Source: Diadema setosum | Taxonomy: Eukaryota > Echinodermata > Echinoidea > Diadematoida > Diadematidae | Direction: 5' to 3' | Length of the DNA stretch: 64,000 nucleotides | Assembly: GCF_964275005.1 (NCBI RefSeq) | Contig: NC_092702.1 | Span: 31,782,726 to 31,846,725 of the forward strand | Shown: one piece after another, positions 27,201-32,775 of the stretch | Layout of the letters: every line of letters starts with the position of its first letter | Position numbering within the stretch: the first letter of the stretch is position 1 | Notes under the pieces: generated by a model | The model's input: the letters and a program-made list of their open reading frames with translations, nothing else | The model's database searches: none | Told to the model about the DNA's origin: nothing | Program-made: the position numbers and the translations under genes

Positions 27201-28231
27201 CGGCCCTGCTTTATTCTTCACGCGACCTAGAAGCGCACTGCGTTCGTTTCTTTTTCTTACTAGATCTTCATAGCAACGACTTCGAGGGTCACGTAATGTG
27301 GGCGGCGAAGGTAGGCTACTTGCACTGCGTCCGCATGACGTTCGGGCGGACGTTGAGCATAATAATAATGATAACAACAATAATGACAATAATAATGATA
27401 ATAATAAAAATGATAATAATAATTATAATATTAATAATGATATTAATTATTATTGTCATTATTACAATATTAATAAAAATTATAATAATAGCTTTTGTTG
27501 TTATTGTGTACATAATGTACTTTTGATTTATTTTGTGCCGAATAAAATGAAGTGTGAATTGAATTGAAAATGGCGAACAACAAACAAATAAACACATACC
27601 AGCTAGATAAAGAATACAATTGTTTCGAACATTATAGACTGCAGTTTTAGAATCCTCAGTATGAGAGGAACAGATAACTCTGTTATACGATCCATGTATT
27701 TATTTTCTTGTTCATGAACATACAAAATAAGAGACAGCAGGTCGTCAGTAGGCCTGTATACGCAATAGCCCGGCATAAAGCGCCAGAAAGATTGCCTAGA
27801 GGCTATCCTTATTTTTGCTCCTAAACTTGATCCTACTTGTGCTTACAGAATACCACTTATCTTAAGATCTCATTAACATCTAATTACATCTAATTAACAT
27901 ATCAAGTTACGCCCCTATCCTAAACTGGGAGAGAAATAAGGATCGCTGACGTCACTATCCTATTTCTCCTCCTACGCGCGGTGTTACAGAATACCAATCG
28001 CGTATTTAGGAGCGAGAGCTGTCCTAGGATCCTTACAGAATACCACCCCTGGTTCCATCTCATAATCATACACATGCTCACAGCCCACGGGCACGGCTGA
28101 GCTGCGCTTACCTTTGTGTCCACATCGCCAAGACAATCACGACGAAATTGATCGAAAATTCCCTGGGATTTAACTCTGTCTACAATCCTGGTAACTAGTG
28201 CAGGATCAACTCCATTCGCCGTTGCCGACAT
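2057..28231 (-). CDS. BOD1L1: BOD1L/BOD1L1-like protein (BOD1/Shg1 domain), seven coding exons
   Basis: Whole coding span, minus strand: 28231-28112, 23084-22960, 16191-15992, 14759-13458, 12909-12701, 5842-5755, 4764-2057; 4752 nt in total, predicting 1583 residues. Seen: every junction is GT-AG and the phases agree throughout. Residues 10 to about 125 form the BOD1/Shg1 domain (FDQFRRDCLGDVDTK, then PAYQNLRSRV, ERIIEQVVDAQVQHIFLPRI). Residues 185-235 are proline-rich (KPPPLP repeats); 298-340 are basic (KKRISIVKKVVVRKADGTK); 483-516 form an acidic/Lys repeat; the C-terminal 900 residues are low-complexity Ser/Glu/Pro and end in ERKRKR, a likely nuclear signal. Known of the family: vertebrate BOD1L1 (about 3050 residues) protects stalled replication forks and interacts with SETD1A; its small relative BOD1 inhibits PP2A-B56 at kinetochores; yeast Shg1 is a COMPASS subunit. 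Inferred: a nuclear chromatin or replication-fork protein. It is much shorter than the human protein, mostly in the disordered part. An in-frame TAG lies three codons before the chosen ATG. Confidence 0.9.
4765..5754 (-). other. BOD1L intron 6
   Basis: 990 nt, donor GTCAGC, acceptor TCTCCAG. AT-rich, with a T run at about 5271-5283. I recognise no repeat family, RNA or coding sequence in it. Confidence 0.8.
5755..5842 (-). CDS. BOD1L1: BOD1L exon 6: short Arg/Glu coiled segment
   Basis: 88 nt between TGTCTCAG and GTCAGC, phase 0 in and phase 1 out, residues 653-681: AEAKEERARRRQQMKEERDK and then EHGESPTEQ. The highly charged heptad-like composition suggests a short helix continuing from KAERRKK in exon 5 into EKRRQKQGKLEEE in exon 7. 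The donor GTCAGC is weak at positions +3/+4, but no better GT keeps the frame. Confidence 0.82.
6374..6588. mobile_element. Short palindromic MITE-like element with CGCGAAAAT motifs
   Basis: 215 bp. The left end TACTGTACAGGCTGAAATTT pairs with the right end AAATTTCAGCTCGTACAGTA as a near-perfect terminal inverted repeat that includes CTGAAATTTTCGCG. The interior repeats CGCGAAAATAACAACACGTG-like units in both orientations. There is no coding capacity. Fragments with the same CGCGAAAAT/AATTCGCG vocabulary occur at about 15820-15880 inside intron 3. Confidence 0.7.
7556..7612. repeat. A-rich / AT microsatellite
   Basis: A tracts broken by single T, running into alternating AT and GTATATATAAATAA. 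It accounts for the spurious minus-strand ORFs rich in Phe, Tyr and Ile at this place. Confidence 0.8.
7991..9081. mobile_element. CCTCCGCC-ended repeat family, copy 1 (older)
   Basis: About 1.09 kb. It starts TATGCCTCCGCCATAATGCA and ends in TGGCGGAGGTATA, i.e. 12 of 13 bases of terminal inverted repeat. The interior has many TGACCTTTGACC motifs, phrases such as AAGTTTCATGAAGATA and a GGAC run (GACGGACGGACGGACGG) followed by GAAAACATAATGCCTC just before the right end. Same order of blocks as copies 2 and 3 but clearly more diverged. No ORF, so non-autonomous. The superfamily is not recognised. Confidence 0.75.
10404..10560. mobile_element. Diverged single arm related to the TTAA hairpin element
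   Basis: The order of words matches the left arm of the element at 23262-23825: ATGTGGATTGAG, GAACACA, AAGTTTGAGGAAAA, GCTGGAT and then AGAAGACCTCA. Only one arm is evident, so this is a decayed partial copy. Confidence 0.5.
10619..11383. mobile_element. TIR element with perfect 19-bp ends and G-runs near both termini
   Basis: 765 bp. The left end TAACCCTATTCTAACTGGG is the exact reverse complement of the right end at 11365-11383; if the flanking TA is counted as target duplication, the element proper runs ACCC to GGGT. A run of about 14 G follows the left TIR and an 18-G run precedes the right TIR. No transposase ORF is seen. The TA flanks fit Tc1/mariner-like MITEs, but the family is not identified. 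Confidence 0.8.
12701..12909 (-). CDS. BOD1L1: BOD1L exon 5: basic, phospho-acceptor-like segment
   Basis: 209 nt from ATCTAG (an alternative CAG lies one codon further in, same frame) to GTAAGA; phase 1 in, phase 0 out; residues 583-652. It encodes a stretch with SPASSGGKSSPRPG, WKRQYMSDSEDEATKAERRK and a SDSEDE motif that looks like a CK2 site. The two possible acceptors three nucleotides apart would give a one-alanine splice variant. Confidence 0.85.
12910..13457 (-). other. BOD1L intron 4
   Basis: 548 nt, donor GTGAGC, acceptor ATCTAG. A simple CATA/TATG-rich stretch lies at about 13060-13150. Nothing else is recognised. Confidence 0.8.
13458..14759 (-). CDS. BOD1L1: BOD1L exon 4: proline-rich, basic and acidic low-complexity segment
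   Basis: 1302 nt between TTTCTATAG and GTGAGC (phase 1 in, phase 1 out), residues 149-582. In order: a PxxP-rich part (QPKPPPLPGEI, LPPPLP, PKPPPLPKAKE), a Ser-rich linker, a basic stretch (KKRISIVKKVVVRK), SP/TP-rich sequence with many proline-directed sites, a tandem KDADKDDEN-type repeat at residues 483-516, and an acidic Ser-rich end (SSSSSSSASSDESGGEDTDD). No fold is recognised. The exon is assigned by its open frame and matching phase with both neighbours. Confidence 0.9.
13661..13762 (-). repeat. In-frame 36-bp tandem repeat within BOD1L exon 4
   Basis: About three copies of a 36-nt unit encode DKDDENRTKDA-like dodecapeptides (residues 483-516). The unit length is a multiple of three, so copy-number change preserves the frame. 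The copies differ by a few bases, which indicates a recent local duplication inside coding sequence. Confidence 0.75.
14760..15991 (-). other. BOD1L intron 3
   Basis: 1232 nt, donor GTGAGT, acceptor TTTCTATAG. It holds a T run (about 15260-15276), a tRNA-derived SINE (about 15365-15672) and a small fragment of the CGCGAAAAT repeat (about 15820-15880). Confidence 0.8.
15365..15672 (-). mobile_element. tRNA-derived SINE
   Basis: Read on the minus strand from about 15670, a tRNA-like head is visible: GTGACTCTGTTGG in the A-box position, GTCTGGCTTGCAATC resembling an anticodon stem and loop with TGC in the anticodon place, and GGTTTTGATTC in the B-box position (15611-15601). An unrelated body of about 200 nt follows, containing TAGAGGCAAAACATGTGACA and a CATT tetranucleotide stretch (about 15433-15448). 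Decayed boxes and the attached body argue for a SINE rather than a tRNA gene. The 3' limit is uncertain. Confidence 0.55.
15992..16191 (-). CDS. BOD1L1: BOD1L exon 3: end of the BOD1 domain
   Basis: 200 nt between AATTTCAG and GTGAGT (phase 2 in, phase 1 out), residues 82-148. It encodes SEMLASGVERIIEQVVDAQV followed by HIFLPRIEAVVKEYL, matching the SGxxRIIxQVVDxxxxHxFxPxVExxVxxFL pattern of the C-terminal half of the BOD1 domain. The last third (TSGDPMVAETFKAVDGSSVT) is outside the domain. A copy of the 1-kb CCTCCGCC-ended element lies about 80 nt upstream of the acceptor. Confidence 0.92.
16271..17260. mobile_element. CCTCCGCC-ended repeat family, copy 2 (young)
   Basis: Near-identical to copy 3 over its whole length, including about 20 nt (ATCGCTACGGCGACTGA) before the inverted-repeat start TATGCCTCCGCCA at 16292. 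The right end TGGCGGAGGCATA (17248-17260) is its exact complement. The interior holds repeated TGACCTTTGACC phrases and a GGAC run. No ORF. It sits about 80 nt upstream of the exon 3 acceptor of BOD1L. Confidence 0.85.
17700..18308. mobile_element. TGTCCCCGCCG-ended element with three internal 160-bp tandem units
   Basis: 609 bp with exact 11-bp inverted termini, TGTCCCCGCCG and CGGCGGGGACA. Inside are three tandem units of about 160 bp (starting near 17713, 17872 and 18033), each with TAGCATTTTGTAGCAAAATG, AAGGTCAAAGGTCAAAG, a conserved TTTTGAAGCCCTCACCTAGT phrase and AAATCGGGTTAGAAATGGC. A GGAC/GCAC run lies before the right end, as in the CCTCCGCC family, so the two are probably related. 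Non-coding. Confidence 0.75.
18575..18700 (+). mobile_element. 3' end of a non-LTR element (LINE or SINE tail) with trinucleotide microsatellite
   Basis: GAAGCGCCATGAGCACTAAA followed by GTGCGCTATACAAGTAG and then CATTATCATTATTATCATC and ACTACT-type repeats. The 'GCGC-TATA-AA..(ATT)n' ending is typical of the 3' tails of CR1/L2-type LINEs and their SINEs in many animals. Only the tail is recognisable. Confidence 0.5.
18936..19433. mobile_element. ACCTCCGCCAAG-ended element, cousin of the CCTCCGCC family
   Basis: 498 bp. The ends ACCTCCGCCAAG and CTTGGCGGAGGT are exact complements (12 bp). Near the right end it follows the same order as the 1-kb family: CAAGTTTCATCAAAATTCG, a TTTGAGTTATTTTG phrase, an ACAGAC-started short-motif array (AACT then AAAC repeats) and ATGAAAACATAACCT just before the terminus. 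Non-coding. Confidence 0.7.
19325..19392. repeat. AACT/AAAC tetranucleotide microsatellite
   Basis: Five AACT-type units followed by about twelve AAAC units, occupying the position where the related elements carry their GGAC run. Confidence 0.9.
20091..20414. repeat. Dispersed repeat with local tandem duplication
   Basis: 20091-20230 shares GCGTTTGAGGTGACAAAAAA-like, AAGTATCAAAA, ACAGCCCTGTCGCGA and ACAGCGACTGGGCTGTGTAT with 25391-25536. Downstream, a unit of about 80 bp (20221-20300, beginning TGTATAGTTAGTGTACAGTG) is repeated as a partial copy (20301-20338) and again at 20347-20414. Confidence 0.75.
20440..20612. repeat. GGGCCC-rich GC minisatellite
   Basis: A 170-bp island of about 70% GC in AT-rich DNA, made of imperfect TTGGGCCCCTGGGCC and GGGCCCACTTGGGC units. 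It abuts the duplicated repeat on its left. Confidence 0.8.
20725..20885. repeat. AT-rich minisatellite
   Basis: Repeats of GAATATATACAATGTATGTG followed by ATTATAT variants, about four to five degenerate units. It produces the Tyr/Ile/His-rich shadow ORF on the minus strand. Confidence 0.8.
21167..21210. repeat. TG dinucleotide microsatellite
   Basis: About 22 uninterrupted TG units. Confidence 0.95.
21434..22440. mobile_element. CCTCCGCC-ended repeat family, copy 3 (young)
   Basis: About 1.0 kb, very similar to copy 2 with a few small indels. TATGCCTCCGCCA starts at 21455 and TGGCGGAGGCATA ends at 22440. It differs from copy 2 mainly in a longer GGAC run (about 22333-22394) and in having fewer TGACCTTTGACC units, as expected from slippage. 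Non-coding. Confidence 0.85.
22960..23084 (-). CDS. BOD1L1: BOD1L exon 2: BOD1 domain core
   Basis: 125 nt between TTTGCAG and GTAAGT, entered in phase 0 and left in phase 2. It encodes PAYQNLRSRVEGYVSTFL and then WTPDMNKNHLRNSLRRQIT (residues 41-81 plus part of Glu82). This matches the family pattern PAYQNLRxRVxxxV....W.P.xNKNxLRNxxRxQ. The exon is too short to stand out as an ORF and was found from homology and splice signals. Confidence 0.93.
23262..23825. mobile_element. Foldback (hairpin) element flanked by TTAA
   Basis: 564 bp with arms of more than 200 bp that are reverse complements of each other: GTGGATTGAG, GTTATGAATTTTTAAAG and GCTGGATGAGGAGACTACTA on the left all recur inverted on the right, around a loop near 23490-23600. 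The termini are TTAA-AGGGAAG and CTTCCCT-TTAA, so the TTAA fits a piggyBac-type target duplication. No coding capacity. It lies 178 nt upstream of the BOD1L exon 2 acceptor. Confidence 0.8.
23917..24087. mobile_element. Small palindromic MITE with TGGGCCCC ends
   Basis: 171 bp. The left end TGGGCCCCATTTGATTAAAG pairs imperfectly with the right end CTTTTACGAAAGGGGGCCCA. The interior CAACTCTTGCTGGAATG and its inverse CATTCCAGCATGAGTTGCT show that the whole element folds back. Non-coding. Confidence 0.65.
25391..25536. repeat. Second copy of the GACTGGGCTGTGTATAG dispersed repeat
   Basis: Shares an ordered set of blocks with 20091-20230: TTTGAGGTGACAAAAA, AAGTATCAAAA, ACAGCCCTGTCGCGA, ACAGCGACTGGGCTGTGTAT. 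It shows different internal indels. Confidence 0.7.
26790..27020. repeat. TTCGTTATTCCGAAGG foldback array
   Basis: At least eight degenerate copies of GGTTCGTTATTCCGAA (or the ...AATCCGAAAA variant) in direct order, closed at the right by the inverted form CGGAATAATGAACCTTCGGA. It lies inside the larger 25803-28052 structure and is most likely an independent insertion. Confidence 0.75.
27358..27580 (+). repeat. AAT/AATG-type microsatellite and probable LINE/SINE tail
   Basis: About 130 bp of ATAATAATGATAACAAC-like sequence, followed by TTTTGTGCCGAATAAAATGA and TGAATTGAATTGAAAA. GAATTGAATTGAA after AATAAA is a common 3' end of non-LTR elements; a similar end occurs at about 41298-41325. Confidence 0.5.
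28112..28231 (-). CDS. BOD1L1: BOD1L exon 1: start codon and first helix of the BOD1 domain
   Basis: Codes for residues 1-40, ending exactly after VDTK at a GTAAGC donor (phase 0). The block QGIFDQFRRDCLGDVDTK is the hallmark of BOD1-family proteins; in human BOD1 and BOD1L1 it is also followed by PAYQNLR, which begins the next exon here. The ATG has A at -3, and an in-frame stop lies 9 nt upstream. A repeat-derived segment (25803-28052) begins only about 60 nt inside the following intron. Confidence 0.93.
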
Positions 28232-28605
28232 GTTGGACTAATGGAGGTATAGACCAAACAGATCTAGATCCAGATTAAAATGCTTTTCTTTGGCTTTGGC
28301 CCAAAGAGCGCGCAGAAGTTGTTCGCGTTGTGGGGCGGGGTGTGTATATCCTACGCATGTAGCTAGCGGTGCTTACCGGACATGACCCATAATGCACGTA
28401 CGGCACATGCACACTGCATAATATGCACAGTGCCGTAGTATATACGGCACGGTATATTATGCACAGTGAGCTTAGTATGCATGTACAAGTGCGCCCGCTT
28501 TTGGCCATGCATAGCATTCATCTTCTTTCGAAGACGCTGACAACGATGCGGCTACAATATTTACGAAGTACAGTTGTACTAAACTAACTTGTTGTGCAAT
28601 AATTC
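28232..28605 (-). promoter_or_regulatory. Probable promoter / 5' UTR region of the BOD1L gene
   Basis: Between the start codon and the large TIR element upstream. It is GC-richer than its surroundings and contains an exact inverted repeat GTGCCGTA-(5 nt)-TACGGCAC at 28430-28450 and two direct copies of TATGCACAGTG (about 28423 and 28459). No TATA box is evident. The transcription start cannot be located. The minus-strand ORF here (28517-28275) lacks any recognisable motif. Confidence 0.4.
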
Positions 28606-29311
28606 CAGGGGCGTCACCAGCTTTTTGTCAAGTGGGGTGCGTTTTGTCACTAAATGTAACCTGCGAGATTCTTTTTTTATTTGTTTTATTGTTTCCTGTA
28701 TCATCATGTACATTTACATCATACACTGTACATATTATACATGTATACATACATTTTGAGTGGCACGTATTCATAAGCATAAAAATCGCAGTAAAGGACT
28801 ATCATTATAACATACGGGGGGGGGGGTACTGACGGTGTGAGATCCTCGGCGAGGGAGCGAAGCGACAGAGCGGGGGAGGGTGTGGGAGGGGGGTACCCCC
28901 TCCCACGGTGGGGACCTTTTTCTAAAAAAAAAAAAAAGTATAAAAGTTGCGTTTATAGGGCATTTTAAAACTAATTTCAAGGGATTTAAACATAGTAAAG
29001 AAATCACTGTGAAGGACTGTGATTATAACATACGGGGGGGGGGTACATTAATGACGGTGTGAGATCCTCGGCGAGGGTGTGGGAGGGGGGTACCCCCTCG
29101 CACGGTAGGGGCTTTTTGTAAACACAGAGTATAAAATTCGCGTTTATAGGGCATTTTAAATTTAATTTCTAAGGATTTAAACATCGTAAAGAAATCACTG
29201 TGAAGAACTGTAATTATAACATTGTCTGGTTTACGGGGGTACATTAGTGACGGTGTGAGATCCTCGGCGAGGGATGTGGGAGGGAGATACCCCCTCCCAC
29301 GGTAGGGACTT

Positions 29312-29355
<44 letters not shown>

Positions 29356-31510
29356 TGTAAAAGTCGCGTTTATAGGGCATTTTAAATCTAATTTCTAGGG
29401 ATTTAAACATCGTCAAGAAATCACTGTGAAGGACTGTGATTATAACATGGGGGAGGGGTACATTAATGACGGTGTGAGATCCTCGTCGAGGGAGCGAAGC
29501 GACCGAGCGGGGGAGGGTGTGGAAGGAGGATACCACCTTCCACGGTAGGGACTTTTTGTAAAAGCAGAGTACAAAAGTCGCGTTGTAGGGCATCTCAAAG
29601 CCAATTTCTGGGAATTAAGCATAGTGGAAAATTAAATGTAAAGAACTGTGATTATAACAGGGTGTGGGAGAGGGATACCCACTCCGACGGTAGGGACCTT
29701 TTTTTTTTTTTGTACAGCAGGGTATAAAAGTCGCGTTTATAGAGCATTTTAAAAGCAAATTTCTAGGGTATTAAACATAGTAAAGAAACCACTGCGAAGT
29801 AATGAGATCATAACTTATAAAAACTTTTCATTTTACTTTACTAGTACGGGCAGAGGGAGCGAATCACTGTCACTGTATACTATACCATTCGTCTGAAATA
29901 TATTGTTCGAGCCATATAATTTGTCCTTATAACATAAAAGCATAGAAGAACAGGAAAAATGTGAGGTTTACTAAATATATGTTTCAGGGTGCACACTCGA
30001 GGATGCGAGGCTACCATCTATACACTAAATTTACTTATATAGATATAATAATGTAAATTGTTAGTGTATTATCCGCCCCGTTATGTGCGAAAATTTTTTA
30101 GACTTTTAGCCGAGAAAAATGCCTTTACTGTTCGTGTTGGTTTTTCAGCAATTGATCAATTATTTGTTACAGGGGGCACGGGGGGGGGGGGCAAAAAATC
30201 GTTTTGATCCCTGATGCACACTTCCATGAAATACTCCGAAAATTGTCAGTCCCCAAATGTGTCGAGTCTAATCTGTTTGTAGGAACCTATCGAGGGAAAC
30301 ATAAATCAAAGAGAATGAGGGAACTTTTGAATATATTTGAATTCATGTGACAGATATTAAACATGCTTTTTGATGAAGTATTCTGAAATTTGTCAAATCC
30401 CCAAGTTTGCTAAGTGTACGGTTGAAGACCTAACGGGGGAGGGTGTGAGAGGGGTATCAACAAAAAATTCGAATTCAAATGAAAATAGCTCATAAAGACA
30501 TTTGGAATTTAGGAAGCTCTAAATCCCCCAAGACATTCAGTGTACTGATAATATGAAAGGAAACCAAGCGCAAAACTAAGGGAAAGGGTTAATTGAAAGG
30601 AAATAATAATCTATCCCCTCCCACACGATGGAACTTTTGCATTTTTTTTTTAAGTGGAGTGACAGGTCTGGTGCATACTTGCGATAAAACATTTGTAAAT
30701 CTATCATTCTAAAGTGTAGTAAGTCCACGGAAAATAGACCAAACGGGATTGGGTGTGGGAAGGGGTATCCCCCTCCCACAAGAGACAGACTTTTCATTTT
30801 TAGAATTGAAATTCAGCAACCTGGTGCACTCTTTGGATGAAATATTTGGACAATTTTCTATCAAAAAAGCAAGAAAATCTTCTCATCTGGGGAATCATGA
30901 ATATGTGTGTGTGTGTGTGGGGGGGGGCAGATGCTTACCCTTGCAATATTTTTATGGGGGAACTTTGTTTCTGTCAAAATGCAAGAAAATCTTCTCATCT
31001 CGGGAATTATCAATTGGGGGGGGGGGGGGCGGGGGGCAAAATTCAATGCTTCCCCTTCCAAAATCTTTATGAAGCTAAGGCTCGCACTTGGTCTCGCATT
31101 TTCAATTTGGATTGGTCAGAAATAAAGTGCTGGACATTGACCCTATATTCTTGCAGCACACGTACACCTACACGCAAACGTGTACCGTACGTGTACCGTA
31201 CCGCACGATATGTACTGTACGGTCGATAAATGGAACTGTAAAACACTGTAAAATAGAGATGTATGAAATCAGTGCTGCCAGAGCCGGGGTGCGATTTTTT
31301 TTTCCCCCTCGAATTTCTTGTCCCTGGTGCAAACAAAAAAATAGAATAGAAATAAAAACAATGAAAAGATAATAAATAAAGAATAACTATTAAGCGTCCG
31401 GCGTTGAGGTCGCTCGCAGACTGATTTCTTTTTTTGTTTTTGTTTTTGCCTGAAGGGGGTGCGTTCGCACCCAACGCACCCCCCCCCCCCCCCCTCTGGT
31501 GACGCCCATG
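28606..31510. mobile_element. 2.9-kb non-autonomous DNA element with 15-bp TIRs and AATTC target duplication
   Basis: Left end CAGGGGCGTCACCAG (28606-28620), right end CTGGTGACGCCCATG (31496-31510): 14 of 15 bases inverted-complementary. AATTC flanks both sides (28601-28605 and 31511-31515), a 5-bp target duplication. Subterminal GGGGTGCGT words face inward on both sides. The interior is an array of about five 170-225-bp units (28800-29817) that grades into more degenerate copies of the same palindromic motif up to about 31000. No transposase ORF. The superfamily is not assigned. It lies between the BOD1L promoter side and the intergenic region. Confidence 0.8.
28800..29817. repeat. Tandem array of about five 170-225-bp units
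   Basis: Units start near 28800, 29021, 29212, 29438 and 29650. Each reads TATAACATACGGGGG-like, GACGGTGTGAGATCCTCG, GTGTGGGAGGGGGGTACC (palindromic with CCCCCTCCCAC), an A tract of varying length, then GTCGCGTTTATAGGGCATTT and AGAAATCACTGTGAAGGACT. The third unit has a long A run (about 29319-29352). Confidence 0.85.
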
Positions 31511-31949
31511 AATTCTCTATATTCATTTTGACTTGTGTTTTGTAAATTGAGAGGACCGAAGCAGAAATCATGACAGGTGCGATATTTCAGATTGCAGATT
31601 GTCATTGTTCTTCTATGTTCCACAGTGTTCACATTGTTTCTTTGATGTTACCTCGATCTTTGCGTAATCACCAGACAATGCCTACATATTAAGTTGTGTA
31701 TATAGCAGCTGCTTTATGTATCAGCAAACAAGGCCTATAAGTTTTCTATTCAAAACGATTTTTCTTGCGTCGAGTTGTTTTTATAACAAATCTCCTCGAA
31801 GATTTCAGTTGCAATAAAAAAAAAAAAAAAGTTTACTCACCATGGAGACCAAATCTGACGATAACCCATGGACGTCTGCGGTGCACGTGCATTACAGTCT
31901 AACGAGACAAAACAGGCTGAGCACAATGCCGCTGCTAGATGAAATTTTG

Positions 31950-32058
31950 ACAATTAAAATGCACAAACTAAAAAACTCAACTGAAGTCGGTACCTCTTTG
32001 ATAACACAAATACACCGTCACACCCAGTTGAGATTTTTAGTTTGTGCATTTTAATTGT
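31950..32058. repeat. Short near-perfect inverted repeat (hairpin)
   Basis: Arms of about 34 nt: ACAATTAAAATGCACAAACT on the left and AGTTTGTGCATTTTAATTGT on the right, with CTCAACTG/CAGTTGAG at the inner ends and a 40-nt loop. Probably a tiny MITE. Confidence 0.7.
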
Positions 32059-32775
32059 ACTCTCTGTTCGCTAATATCAAAACTACACTTATTTAGCATT
32101 GTCATCTCTTGTTCAGCTGTAAGCATCAACTTTTGACACCAAGAATGTCAATGTTCATGTTTCTCTTATGTTTCTCCCCTTCTCTCCCCCCCCCCCCATC
32201 GCTCTCTCCCTTCTCTCTTTTCCCTCTGTTTGATATGGAAAGAATCGACAAATTCACTTTCAAGTAATCACGGCCATGTATTCCTTAAAATAATATTCCC
32301 AATCAAGTCTTAAACTTTATTTAACAGCACACACAGCTAGTCGGAATTCGTGTCTTCACCTCCCTCCACCATGCTTAATATTCTTCACCTTTGCAAGTAG
32401 CTGTACCCCGAAGTTCCAAACTGTATCAAATACCACTCGTTTCCTACACATCTGGTGGTCTTGTTTTACAGTACGATCCCCGTATATTATTCTTTGAAAT
32501 TGAGTGCCAAATTTGGAAGTGTTCAGTTTGCACTGTATGTTGTGCAATGTGAAAATGAGCGTGAGTATGTTAATGTTACATAATTAACATACAAGTGTAT
32601 TCACCATCCGAACAACTTGTTTTGTTAATTTGTTTGATTCTGGTTATGCTCTTTTGGAATACACCTTTCTGAGCAGCAGCGAACTACTTGATCAGCCTAA
32701 TTTGGATTTCTGTCATGATCTGAAGGGAGACCTCAATTAGCCATTGTTCGCTTTTGCACAATATAATCATGAAAA

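Larger units (their letters stand above)
25803..28052. mobile_element. Nested element with 21-bp perfect TIRs and GGTATTCTGTAAG subterminal repeats
   Basis: CCAGGGGTGGTATTCTGTAA(G) at 25803 is the exact reverse complement of the sequence ending at 28052. The core GGTATTCTGTAAG recurs at 25893 and, inverted, at about 27842, 27983 and 28032, each near TATCCTAGGA- or CCTATTTC-type words. The middle carries other repeats (26790-27020 array, CA run, ATT/ATA microsatellite, a LINE-like tail), so this is either one 2.25-kb element with insertions or two related MITEs facing each other. No transposase seen. It ends 60 nt from the BOD1L exon 1 donor. Confidence 0.65.
23085..28111 (-). other. BOD1L intron 1
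   Basis: 5.0 kb, donor GTAAGC, acceptor TTTGCAG. It contains the TTAA hairpin element (23262-23825), a palindromic MITE (23917-24087), a second copy of the GACTGGGCTG repeat (25391-25536) and the nested 21-bp TIR structure (25803-28052). The segment 24100-25390 holds no recognised gene or repeat. Confidence 0.75.

Noticed and set aside
27296-27597. ORFs rich in Asn/Ile on both strands
   Set aside because: Translation of an ATT/AAT microsatellite.
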